Below are positions 23,739-31,999 of a stretch of 41,014 nucleotides of DNA, piece after piece (the first letter of the stretch is position 1; every line of letters starts with the position of its first letter). Source of the DNA: CAZOKH01 sp964580315 (GTDB lineage: Bacteria; Chloroflexota; Anaerolineae; Anaerolineales; Anaerolineaceae); contig CAZOKH010000026.1 in assembly GCA_964580315.1 (NCBI GenBank), positions 1 through 41,014 on the forward strand. The letters are read 5' to 3'. The notes below the pieces were generated by a model. That model ran no database searches. It had not been told where the DNA came from and was given only the letters and a program-made list of their open reading frames with translations. The translations under genes were made by a program, and so were the position numbers.

Positions 23739-24713
23739 ATGAAAGTCGTTGTGCTGGGTGCCGGTGGTTGGGGAGCCTTGGTAGGGGCATATCTATCAAA
23801 AGCAGGCGCTGATGTAACGCTGCTTTTCAGGCGGCAAGCCCATGTGGATGAGATCCAGAAGAACGGCGGATTGATTATTCAGAGTGCTGATTCTGAATCG
23901 CTTGTCCGGGTAAGCGCAACAACTGAACCGGACAAGTTAACAGAAACCGAGTTGTTGATTGTGGCAGTTAAGAATCATGATACAGAAGCCGCATTGCAAA
24001 GTGTGCAGCATATGAAAGTAAAAGCTGTGGCTTCAGTTCAAAATGGGCTGGGGCACGGCGATCGTTTTCGTGCTTATTACCCTGACCAGGAGATTTTGCG
24101 CATGGTCAGCCGGGTGGCTGGTTCATTGCTTAATTATGGCAGGGTGCAGCGGGGAGACAAGGATTTTCCAACCTGGGTTGGCAACCCGTTTAGAGGCATC
24201 ACTCCCCTGGCAAAGGATGTGACCGATCTATTCAATGCCAGCGGTTTGCCGTGCGAAGCGACGGATGATATCGAGGGCGTCGAATGGTGCAAGGTGATCT
24301 GGTGGACGCCGTCATCCATTTCTGCGGTTTTAACCCGACTGCCGCAAACCGAGGTCATGCAAACCCCTGAATTTGCTTACCTGATGGTAATGATGACCCG
24401 AGATATGGTTAAGGTTGCCCGAAAACTGGGGGTGAATGTAAAAGACTATGAAACCATTGAAGTGATGGATCGTTGTGATGGAAGTATTGAAGAAGCAATT
24501 CAGAATGTGATCAAGCATGGACGTGAATGGGAAGAACGCGGAGGAAATGGATATAAACAGGCGATGCTGCTGGATGTGGAGCGGGAGCGGCGTACCGAAA
24601 TAGAGGATACCGCAGGGTATATTTGGAAATTGGCACAGCAGCATGAAATTGAAGCACCCTATTTAGATTTTGGATATCAGCTTGTGCGCGGATTTGACCA
24701 GAGGTTGAGATGA
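23739..24713 (+). CDS. Ketopantoate reductase-like (ApbA/PanE family) oxidoreductase, atypical active site
   Basis: NADP-dependent reductase of the 2-dehydropantoate 2-reductase fold. The Rossmann motif is VVVLGAGGWGALVGAYLSKA, and the VAVKNHDT and SVQNGLGHGDRF segments follow the family pattern. The C-terminal helical domain keeps the catalytic Lys (K185 in GVEWCKVIWWTPSS). The asparagines four and eight residues later in E. coli PanE (N180, N184) are Trp and Ser here, so ketopantoate is an unlikely substrate. The start is ATG 23739 (324 aa), placed 9 bp after AGAGGAG; the longer frame from 23706 lacks support. It overlaps the amidohydrolase gene by 4 bp (ATGA), so the two probably work in sequence. 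Confidence 0.85.
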   Translation: MKVVVLGAGGWGALVGAYLSKAGADVTLLFRRQAHVDEIQKNGGLIIQSADSESLVRVSATTEPDKLTETELLIVAVKNHDTEAALQSVQHMKVKAVASVQNGLGHGDRFRAYYPDQEILRMVSRVAGSLLNYGRVQRGDKDFPTWVGNPFRGITPLAKDVTDLFNASGLPCEATDDIEGVEWCKVIWWTPSSISAVLTRLPQTEVMQTPEFAYLMVMMTRDMVKVARKLGVNVKDYETIEVMDRCDGSIEEAIQNVIKHGREWEERGGNGYKQAMLLDVERERRTEIEDTAGYIWKLAQQHEIEAPYLDFGYQLVRGFDQRLR

Positions 24714-25534
24714 TTGTTGATGCGCATGTGCATGTGTGGGTGCAAAATCCTGCGCAATATCCGTGGCAACCAATCGGCGGATATATTCCTGAGTCAGAAG
24801 CACCGGTTGAAAAATTGTTGTCCATTATGGATGCAAATGGCGTGGATGGTGCCGTTCTGGTTCAGCCTACTCCTTACGGTTGGGATAATCGCTATCTTTT
24901 AGATTGTGCTAGAAATTATCCCGATCGATTCCGCAGTGTGTGCCTGGTTGATCCATATTCTGAAATGGGAAGCAGGTCGCTGCAAGCCCTTGTTGAGAAT
25001 CATCAAGCCCAGGGAATTCGTATTAATTGGAATTTGAAACCAGCGGCTGAATGGCAAAACAATACACACCACGCGGTTTTGTGGGAAACTGCCAGTAAAT
25101 TAAACATCCCCATTTGTTTACAAATGACATCAGAAATGACTGATCTTTTGCGGGATTTTGCGGGCAGGTTTTCAAAGGTTAATATTGTGATTGATCATCT
25201 GGGAAGGCCAAAGCAGGCAGTCCGGCCAACCGATCCTGATTTTGTTGATTTTCTAAACTTATCCCAATTTCCGAATCTTTATGTTAAGTTATCGGGCTTG
25301 TATTACTACAGCAGTCAAAGTGCAGCACCCTATCAAGATGTTTTGCCATTGGTGCAGGCGGTTTTCCGTCAATATGGGGCGCAACGCTGTTTGTGGGGTT
25401 CTGATTTTCCCTTTATTGAAGAGCGTTGGTCTTATGCGGCTATGTTGGAAGCCGTGAAGAATGATTGGAGCATGACGGCTGCCGAGCTGAATTGGGTGCT
25501 GGGCGGCACAGCTTACAGTCTGTGGTGGTCATGA
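24710..25534 (+). CDS. Amidohydrolase-2 family TIM-barrel hydrolase (lactonase/decarboxylase type)
   Basis: A metal-dependent hydrolase of the amidohydrolase_2 group, which includes sugar-lactone lactonases, 2-pyrone-4,6-dicarboxylate lactonase and some decarboxylases. The N-terminal metal motif is DAHVHVW, followed by YPWQPIGGYIP. Later features are GIRINWNLKP, the VIDHLGRPKQA histidine and the LWGSDFPFIEE aspartate. The 274-aa length fits. Its start overlaps the upstream reductase stop by 4 bp. A lactone- or imide-type ring opening would suit the pathway, but the substrate is not determined. Confidence 0.87.
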   Translation: MIVDAHVHVWVQNPAQYPWQPIGGYIPESEAPVEKLLSIMDANGVDGAVLVQPTPYGWDNRYLLDCARNYPDRFRSVCLVDPYSEMGSRSLQALVENHQAQGIRINWNLKPAAEWQNNTHHAVLWETASKLNIPICLQMTSEMTDLLRDFAGRFSKVNIVIDHLGRPKQAVRPTDPDFVDFLNLSQFPNLYVKLSGLYYYSSQSAAPYQDVLPLVQAVFRQYGAQRCLWGSDFPFIEERWSYAAMLEAVKNDWSMTAAELNWVLGGTAYSLWWS

Positions 25535-25564
25535 AAGACTTGTTTTTGCGCATGGAAGGTTGAA

Positions 25565-26884
25565 ATGAAAACCTGGATACGAAATGGTCAGATATGGAGC
25601 GAAGGACAAATACGCAGTCTTGATCTTGTTGTTTCAATGGAAGGCAAGATTGAGTCGATACGCAGCACGAATGAACCGGTGGAGAATTTTTCGGGTGAAA
25701 TTATTGATGCAAATGGGATGTTGATTTTACCCGGTGCAGTGGACGTTCACGCCCATATCCAAGACGGCGCAGAAACATTTTATTACGGCTCGTGCGCGGC
25801 AGCGCGCGGCGGTGTAACCACTGTGATTGATATGCCGCCATTCCAGTCGGTCATTGACCGCAAGACAACTTTGAAGCGAAAAAAGTGGGGTGAACAGGAA
25901 TGCGTAACCGATTTTGGCTTGACCGGCGGAATTGTGACTGCTCCATCTGATTTGGATTGTTTTAATGAACTGGTTGAGTCTGGGGTCGCTCAAGTCAAAA
26001 TATTTATGTTGATGAAACCGCCGACTCAATTTATTTGGGACGCAGTGAAAAAAGCTGCTCAGACGGGCATGCGCCTTACGGTTCATATGGAGGAACCCGC
26101 GTGTCTGAGCGAAGTAAATTGGGATGACCCGATGGGGTTTGTAAGAGCCAATCCACCTGAGGCTGAAAATGTGGCAGTGGCGCAATTGTTGGAAATGGCA
26201 CACGCAGCCGGGGCATCCATTCATGTTTGCCATGTTTCTTCGGCGCGCACGGTTGACTTGATTGCTGCTCACAAGGCATGGGGCACACAGGTTACCGCTG
26301 AGACTGCTCCTCAATACTTATTTTTAAATGAAGAAGCGTATCTGACTCAGGGAAATCGGGTGATTGCAACGCCGGTTTTGCGAAAGCAGGAAGACAATTT
26401 GAAACTATGGCAGGCACTGCAGGATGGTGTTTTGGATTGTGTCATAACGGATCATTTTTTAGGCGCGCTTCCAGACCCGGCAAGCCCCAGACAGGAATTA
26501 AGAGACGCCGAGCCAGGCATTCCAGGGTTGGAGGTGGTGTATCCATTGATGCTGGATGCTGCGTTGTATGGAGGGCGATTAAGCCTTGATCGGCTGGTTC
26601 AGGTAATGGCAACCCGCCCGGCGCAATTGATGAAGATTGACGACCGCAAAGGACGGATTGCAGTTGGATTGGATGCAGATCTTGTGTTTTTCGAGACGAA
26701 TGCTGAATGGAAAATTGCTGTCGATGGCTGGCAGGGTTCCCGGATTTCCGTTTTGCCTTATGAGGGATGGGTGCTGGGTGCATCGAATCACAGGACAATG
26801 GTGCGAGGCAAAACCGTTTGGGATGGAGAAAAAATTGTGGCGGAAAAGGGTTGGGGCCGGTTTTGTGGGGCGCGGATTGTTTGA
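25565..26884 (+). CDS. Dihydropyrimidinase/hydantoinase/allantoinase-family cyclic amidohydrolase
   Basis: Opens a cyclic amide or imide ring (hydantoin, dihydropyrimidine, allantoin or similar). The binuclear metal site is visible: HAH in VDVHAHIQDGAETFYYG, the Lys expected to be carboxylated in VKIFMLMK, His in LTVHMEEPA, His in SIHVCHVSSARTV and the Asp of CVITDHFLGA. AARGGVTTVIDMPP is strongly typical of AllB/hydantoinase proteins. The length is 439 aa. The ribosome-binding site GGAAGG is 5 bp before the ATG. It is the clearest ring-opening enzyme in the island, and it lies between a lactonase-like gene and the second SsnA-type gene. No N-carbamoylase or allantoicase gene follows. Confidence 0.9.
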   Translation: MKTWIRNGQIWSEGQIRSLDLVVSMEGKIESIRSTNEPVENFSGEIIDANGMLILPGAVDVHAHIQDGAETFYYGSCAAARGGVTTVIDMPPFQSVIDRKTTLKRKKWGEQECVTDFGLTGGIVTAPSDLDCFNELVESGVAQVKIFMLMKPPTQFIWDAVKKAAQTGMRLTVHMEEPACLSEVNWDDPMGFVRANPPEAENVAVAQLLEMAHAAGASIHVCHVSSARTVDLIAAHKAWGTQVTAETAPQYLFLNEEAYLTQGNRVIATPVLRKQEDNLKLWQALQDGVLDCVITDHFLGALPDPASPRQELRDAEPGIPGLEVVYPLMLDAALYGGRLSLDRLVQVMATRPAQLMKIDDRKGRIAVGLDADLVFFETNAEWKIAVDGWQGSRISVLPYEGWVLGASNHRTMVRGKTVWDGEKIVAEKGWGRFCGARIV

Positions 26885-26945
26885 AAATATTTGTGGTGGT
26901 TAGTAATCATGCAGATAAAAAATTATCAAAAATTGGAGGTAGGAA

Positions 26946-28361
26946 ATGATTGATCTATTAATAAAAAACGGCGCAGTTATCACCATGGACGGCGACCGCA
27001 AAGTTATTGAGAATTGCGATGTGGCAATTGATGACGGCAAGATAGTGGAAATTGGTACGAACTTGTCTTATGAAGCGAAAAAAATACTGGCGGCAGACGG
27101 CTGCGTGGTGTGCCCGGGTTTTATTAATGGACATTCTCATGTTTACCAGTCATTAATTGAAGGTCTGGGGTATGACATGCATTTTGACCCCTGGAACTGG
27201 CGTTTCCTTTTTCCGGTGGTTTCCAAAGTAACACCAGAGAATGCGCAGGCTGGAGCTTCACTGGCAGCCCTGGAATTGATTAAAAACGGCGTTACCACCA
27301 TTTCAGATCACTGGTATCTGCACACCAATATGGATAATATCAACCGGGTGACCGAGGTGTTTGACCGGTCTGGCCTGCGGGCGCAAATGGTGTTCGGCCT
27401 TCTGGATCAAACCTTCGCTGGCGAGAGGATAGATTCGGAATATATGACGATGATCCAATCGGAAGATTTGCTGGTGAATGCAGCCCGAAATTATCATAAA
27501 GAATGGCATGGGAAGCGCAGAACAACGGTGGCGCTGGGGCCGGGCTCTACTGAAGATATCAGCGAAAGCCTGATGATCAAGACGGTGCAGTTGGCGAAAG
27601 AGTTGGACATCAATGTCAGCACACATGTAGCTGGCTGGATTGAGATTAATTCATTCACCATTCGCCAATTTGGCGAACGGGATCTTGAGCATTTTCACAG
27701 CCTGGGGCTGACTGGTCCGCGCGGTGTTATGTTCCACGCAGTATGGTTGTCAGACCGGGAGATTGAGATCATTGCCGCCACTGACACCAAAGTTGTGCAT
27801 TGCCCGGTTGCCAATGCTTATCTTGGATATGGCATTGCAAAGATCAGCCACATGTTGAGCCGAGGCATTACGATTGGCTTGGGTACTGACGGGGCTGCCA
27901 GTTATACCTATGATATGTTGGAAGTAGCCCGAACTGCCGCCATTTTGCAAAAAGCCACAAATTTGGATGCGGAGGCGATTACTGCAGAACAAACTATGGA
28001 AATGCTTACGACCAGCGGCGCCAGGGTTTTGGGGTTGCAAAATGAAATTGGATCATTGGAAGTTGGGAAAAAAGCAGATGTAATTGTGGTGGATTTTAAA
28101 GCTCCCCACCTGATGCCGGTAGGACGGTGGCTGCCCAAATTGATTTACAGCGCTCGCGGCAGTGATGTCATTCATACCATTGTGGAGGGGCAGATCTTAA
28201 TGGAAGATCGCAGAGTGTTGACAATGGATGAATCAAAAGTGATGGAAGAAGCGTTGGAAAATCGCGAAGACCTGGTGAAGCGAGCCGGGCAAGAAACGCG
28301 CGATTTGTTGTCTATGCCGTGGCCCAAGTCTGGCCCCGCCTGGCGCTCAATCGTAAAATAA
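26946..28361 (+). CDS. Amidohydrolase, SsnA/AtzA-type aminohydrolase (deaminase) 2
   Basis: Second cytosolic aminohydrolase of the chlorohydrolase/guanine-deaminase branch. The metal motif is HSH in FINGHSHVYQSLIEGLG, with later His residues in VSTHVAGWIE and MFHAVWLSDREIE, then VVHCPVANAYLGYG and Asp in IGLGTDGAASYTYDM. The 471-aa protein ends in the usual beta-domain region VGKKADVIVVDF. The ribosome-binding site GGAGG lies just before the ATG. It is followed 32 bp later by the molybdenum hydroxylase gene, as ssnA and xdhD lie in the same region in E. coli. A purine such as guanine, 8-oxoguanine or isoguanine is a possible substrate, but this is inferred from family and context. Confidence 0.88.
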   Translation: MIDLLIKNGAVITMDGDRKVIENCDVAIDDGKIVEIGTNLSYEAKKILAADGCVVCPGFINGHSHVYQSLIEGLGYDMHFDPWNWRFLFPVVSKVTPENAQAGASLAALELIKNGVTTISDHWYLHTNMDNINRVTEVFDRSGLRAQMVFGLLDQTFAGERIDSEYMTMIQSEDLLVNAARNYHKEWHGKRRTTVALGPGSTEDISESLMIKTVQLAKELDINVSTHVAGWIEINSFTIRQFGERDLEHFHSLGLTGPRGVMFHAVWLSDREIEIIAATDTKVVHCPVANAYLGYGIAKISHMLSRGITIGLGTDGAASYTYDMLEVARTAAILQKATNLDAEAITAEQTMEMLTTSGARVLGLQNEIGSLEVGKKADVIVVDFKAPHLMPVGRWLPKLIYSARGSDVIHTIVEGQILMEDRRVLTMDESKVMEEALENREDLVKRAGQETRDLLSMPWPKSGPAWRSIVK

Positions 28362-28393
28362 TGCGTATAGTGAATTGCATTAGCGGAGGATGG

Positions 28394-31177
28394 ATGACAG
28401 ACAAAAAAATTGAGTTTGTTGTTAACGGGATAACGCAGGTTGCTAATGAATCTTTCAAAGATTGGGCGCTGCTGCGCTATTTACGCGAGGTTTTAAATCT
28501 GACGGGCACCAAGCAGGGCTGTGACAACGAGGGTACCTGTGGTTTATGCAAAGTGATCATTGATGGCAAGGCGCGTTTCGCATGCCGCACAAAAGTTGGC
28601 AGCCTGGATGGGGCGCACGTGGAAACCATCGAGAACCTGGTTGTTAACGGGCAGCCTCCACATCCATTGATTCAGACGGTTATTCAAGACGGCATTTTTC
28701 AATGCGGTTTTTGCGCCCCTGGGGCAATAATGACCGCCAAGGCTCTCCTGGATCAAACATTAGAACCGACTGATGCAGAGATTGAACGGGCGCTTTCCAG
28801 TATTCTGTGCCGATGCGCCGGTTTGAACCGCATGGATCAATCTATTAAACGGGCGGCTGCCATTTTGCGAGGCGATGAAGAAAGCACATGGACCAGTGAA
28901 GACACGGCAAACGAGGCTGTGATGCTGGAAAAAGTAACCGGCAAGCTGGTGTTTACGGATGATCTGAAATTCCCCGGCATGTTGTATGCCAGCGCTTTAA
29001 GGGCAAATGTTCCGCATGCACGGGTCAAGGGTCTGGATGTGCGTGATGCTCAAAAAATGCCGGGGATTGTGAAAGTTTTAACCTCCAAAGATATTCCTGG
29101 AAAGAATTTGTTTGGCCCCATCTTGATGGATCAACCCATCTTTTGCGATGAGCAAAATGATGTGCGCTACGTTGGTGATGCGCTGGCGCTGGTGGTTGGT
29201 GAATCTCCAGAGCAAGTGCAGGCTGCCCTGGAAAAGGTTAAAGTGGAATTGGAGCCATTGCCTGTGATTGGCACAATTGAAGAAGCGCTGGCTCCTGATG
29301 CTCCTGTTTTACATAAGCGTCTAGCAGAACAACATCCAGATATGCCTAATGTGTTAATTCATTTTCATACCAGTAAAGGCGATATCGAACAGGGCTTTCA
29401 AGAGGCCGAGATTATTTTAGAGGATGATTATTCTGTCCCCTTTATCGAACATGCCTATATGGAGCCAGAGTCCAGTATCAGTATGCCAGAGGAGCATGGC
29501 GTGGTGGTATATGCCGGAAGCCAGGGGCCAACTGATGACCGCCGTCAGATTGCATCAGCCCTGGGGCTTCCCGAGGAAAAAGTGCGGATAGCTCACATGT
29601 ATATGGGGGGTGGATTTGGCGGAAAAGAGGATATTTCTACCCAGATCCATTCGGCGCTGGCTGCCATGCTCACCGGTAAACCAGTAAAGGTTAAATGGAG
29701 CCGTGAAGAATCCCTCAAAGTGAGTTACAAACGCCACGCAGCCAAACTGCATTATAAGTTTGGAGCCAAAAAAGATGGACGGATTGTGGCAGCAGACATA
29801 AACATTTATGGTGATACGGGAGCGTATGCTTCAGCGGGTGAAGCTGTGTTGTTTCGTATGTCGGCTTTTGCCTGCGGACCGTATGAAGTGCCGCATGTCA
29901 ATGTTCACACCTACGCCGTGCATACCAACAACCCACCGTGTGGCGCTTTCAGGGGGTATGGCAGTCCACAGGTGGCATTTGCCGCGGAGATTCACTTACA
30001 GAAGATTATTGATCAATTAGGGTTGGACGCATTGCAGGTGCGTTTGCAAAATGCTTTGGATATTGGAAAAGCCACAATCACGGGTGATGTTTTGACCGAA
30101 GAAGTGGGCGTTGGGATCATCCAGTGCCTGCAAGCCGTGCAAAAGGCAGTGAAACAACTGCCCAAACCTGAATTGCAGCCGGGTGAGAAACTGGGAATCG
30201 GAATATCGGCTGCGTATAAAAATGTTGGGCTCGGCTCGAATATCCCTGACAACGCCGGAGCCAGGGTTTCGTTGGAAAAAGATGGCAAGTTCCTGATCCG
30301 GCATGGCGCAGCCGATATGGGGCAGGGATCAAACCAGGTCGTGGCGGTGATCGCCTCACGTGTGTTGGGTGTGCCAGTTCCCATGTTTCGTGTGCACACT
30401 GGTGATACGCGTTATGACCCCGAAGGTGGAATGACAACCGCTTCTCGTGCAACCTTTGTTTCAGGAAATGCTGCTCTAAAAGCTAGCGAAGGACTTCGAG
30501 ACCTGTTGTGGAAAGCCGTTGCCGGTGAATACAATGTTCCGGTGGAAGAATTGGAAATCTGCAACGACGTATTCCGTAATACTCGTACAGGTCAGACATA
30601 TATCAGTCTTAAGGAACTGGCGCAGGGGAGTGAAGAATTTGCATTTGAAGCTCATTACCAGGCGCCTCGCACGCAGCCCCCATCTGCTCACAGTGAGGCA
30701 TATCCCGTGAAGTCTGAAGCTCCCTTGCATTTTGCCTATGATTTTGGCGCACAGGCGGTTCAATTGGCGGTAAATGTGAACAACGGGCATGTGCGCGTCA
30801 TAAAATTGATTTCTGCCCAGGATGTAGGCCTGCCGCTCATCCGCCGCAATGTTATTGGTCAGATGGAAGGGGCGGCCGTGCAGGGGCTTGGTTATGCACT
30901 GACTGAGCAGTTTGAAGTGGAAAATGGCAATCCCAAATCATTACACTTGAAAGATATGGGTTTGTTGCGGTTTCGCAATATACCTGAAATTCAGACCATT
31001 ATGGTGGAAGAGGCTCATCCAAAAGGGCCATTTGGCGCAAAAGGCATGGGAGAACTTGCGCTCTCGCCCACCGCGCCGGCAGTGGCGAATGCCATTCATG
31101 ATGCTGTGGGAGTCTGGATCAATAGTCTTCCCATCACTCCCGAAAAAATCCTGGCTGCTTTGAAGCAAAGTGAATAG
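28394..31177 (+). CDS. XdhD-type molybdenum hydroxylase: fused 2Fe-2S and molybdopterin subunits
   Basis: Hydroxylates an N-heterocycle or aldehyde at a molybdopterin centre, as in xanthine dehydrogenase. Residues 1-150 form the Fe-S domain: plant-type cluster Cys43, 49, 52, 64 and the second cluster Cys104, 107, 139, 141. Residues about 185-927 form the Mo-binding domain with GGGFGGKED, GAFRGYGSPQ, GAADMGQGSNQ and the C-terminal GAKGMGELALSP holding the catalytic Glu. The end IHDAVGVWINSLPITPEKIL resembles E. coli XdhD. The start is ATG 28394, after GGAGG; the longer frame from 28319 overlaps the upstream gene. Total length is 927 aa. The first cluster has five instead of the usual four residues between its first two Cys. 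No FAD subunit or maturation factor is encoded in the window. Confidence 0.93.
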   Translation: MTDKKIEFVVNGITQVANESFKDWALLRYLREVLNLTGTKQGCDNEGTCGLCKVIIDGKARFACRTKVGSLDGAHVETIENLVVNGQPPHPLIQTVIQDGIFQCGFCAPGAIMTAKALLDQTLEPTDAEIERALSSILCRCAGLNRMDQSIKRAAAILRGDEESTWTSEDTANEAVMLEKVTGKLVFTDDLKFPGMLYASALRANVPHARVKGLDVRDAQKMPGIVKVLTSKDIPGKNLFGPILMDQPIFCDEQNDVRYVGDALALVVGESPEQVQAALEKVKVELEPLPVIGTIEEALAPDAPVLHKRLAEQHPDMPNVLIHFHTSKGDIEQGFQEAEIILEDDYSVPFIEHAYMEPESSISMPEEHGVVVYAGSQGPTDDRRQIASALGLPEEKVRIAHMYMGGGFGGKEDISTQIHSALAAMLTGKPVKVKWSREESLKVSYKRHAAKLHYKFGAKKDGRIVAADINIYGDTGAYASAGEAVLFRMSAFACGPYEVPHVNVHTYAVHTNNPPCGAFRGYGSPQVAFAAEIHLQKIIDQLGLDALQVRLQNALDIGKATITGDVLTEEVGVGIIQCLQAVQKAVKQLPKPELQPGEKLGIGISAAYKNVGLGSNIPDNAGARVSLEKDGKFLIRHGAADMGQGSNQVVAVIASRVLGVPVPMFRVHTGDTRYDPEGGMTTASRATFVSGNAALKASEGLRDLLWKAVAGEYNVPVEELEICNDVFRNTRTGQTYISLKELAQGSEEFAFEAHYQAPRTQPPSAHSEAYPVKSEAPLHFAYDFGAQAVQLAVNVNNGHVRVIKLISAQDVGLPLIRRNVIGQMEGAAVQGLGYALTEQFEVENGNPKSLHLKDMGLLRFRNIPEIQTIMVEEAHPKGPFGAKGMGELALSPTAPAVANAIHDAVGVWINSLPITPEKILAALKQSE

Positions 31178-31186
31178 GAGAAAAAA

Positions 31187-31966
31187 ATGAGATTAAAGGA
31201 TAAGGTTGTTTTATTTGTTGGTGCAGGAGAGCATTTGGGACGCAGTGCACCATTGTTGTTTGCCCAGGAAGGCGCCAGGTTGGTGATTGTGGCTCGCCGG
31301 GAGAAAGTTTTGCAAGAAACTGCTGCCATGATTCGCGAAAAGGGCGGCGAGGTTGAAATTTGCGCCGGCAGTGCATCAAATAAGGATGACGTAGACCGAA
31401 TGATCAAAGCCGCTGTTGATGCTTATGGTCATTTGGATGTGTTGTACAACAATATCGGCGGCGGGTGGGTTGAATTGGATAAAAAACTGCACGAGATTTC
31501 TGATGAGGCTTATGAGCGGATTGTATCCAGCAATCTAACATCGGTCTATAACACTTGCAAGGCCGCGGTTATTCAATTCTTAAAACAAGGTAATGGCGGT
31601 TGCATCTTGAATATTGTTGCATCCGAACACGTGCGCCGTATGGCAAATCCGTTGTATGCTTACACGAAGGCCGGCATGATTGAATTGTCGAAAAACATGG
31701 CAAATGATTACCTGGATGACAAAATTCGGGTCAATTGCCTGTTGCCAGGTTTGTTTGACTATAAACCTGTAACTGACCCAAATGTTTCTCCCATAGCGGT
31801 AAATTTGCTTCGACATCAACCAAAAAATGCCCGTCAGGGATATCCGGCTGATCTGGCGTATGCCGGGTTGTTCATGATTAGCGATGAAGCCAGCTTCATC
31901 AGCGGTCAGTGCCTGGCTGTTGATGGTGGGGATGACGTTAAATTACAAGACCTGGTATTGGATTAA
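31187..31966 (+). CDS. Short-chain dehydrogenase/reductase (SDR)
   Basis: NAD(P)-dependent oxidoreductase acting on an alcohol or ketone. The cofactor loop is VGAGEHLGRS, a variant of TGxxxGIG with Ala in place of Thr/Gly near the start. NNIG follows at YNNIGGGWVE, and the catalytic Ser is in NIVASEHVRR, with Tyr/Lys in YAYTKAGM. The C-terminal SFISGQCLAVDGGDD is typical of classical SDRs. The length is 259 aa. The ribosome-binding site TAGGAG overlaps the stop of the molybdenum hydroxylase gene, so expression is coupled. The substrate is unknown; it lies before the aldehyde dehydrogenase gene and could make its aldehyde or ketone. Confidence 0.92.
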   Translation: MRLKDKVVLFVGAGEHLGRSAPLLFAQEGARLVIVARREKVLQETAAMIREKGGEVEICAGSASNKDDVDRMIKAAVDAYGHLDVLYNNIGGGWVELDKKLHEISDEAYERIVSSNLTSVYNTCKAAVIQFLKQGNGGCILNIVASEHVRRMANPLYAYTKAGMIELSKNMANDYLDDKIRVNCLLPGLFDYKPVTDPNVSPIAVNLLRHQPKNARQGYPADLAYAGLFMISDEASFISGQCLAVDGGDDVKLQDLVLD

Positions 31967-31999
31967 ACCTGATCGAAAAATCAAGAGAGAGGTTTTGCA

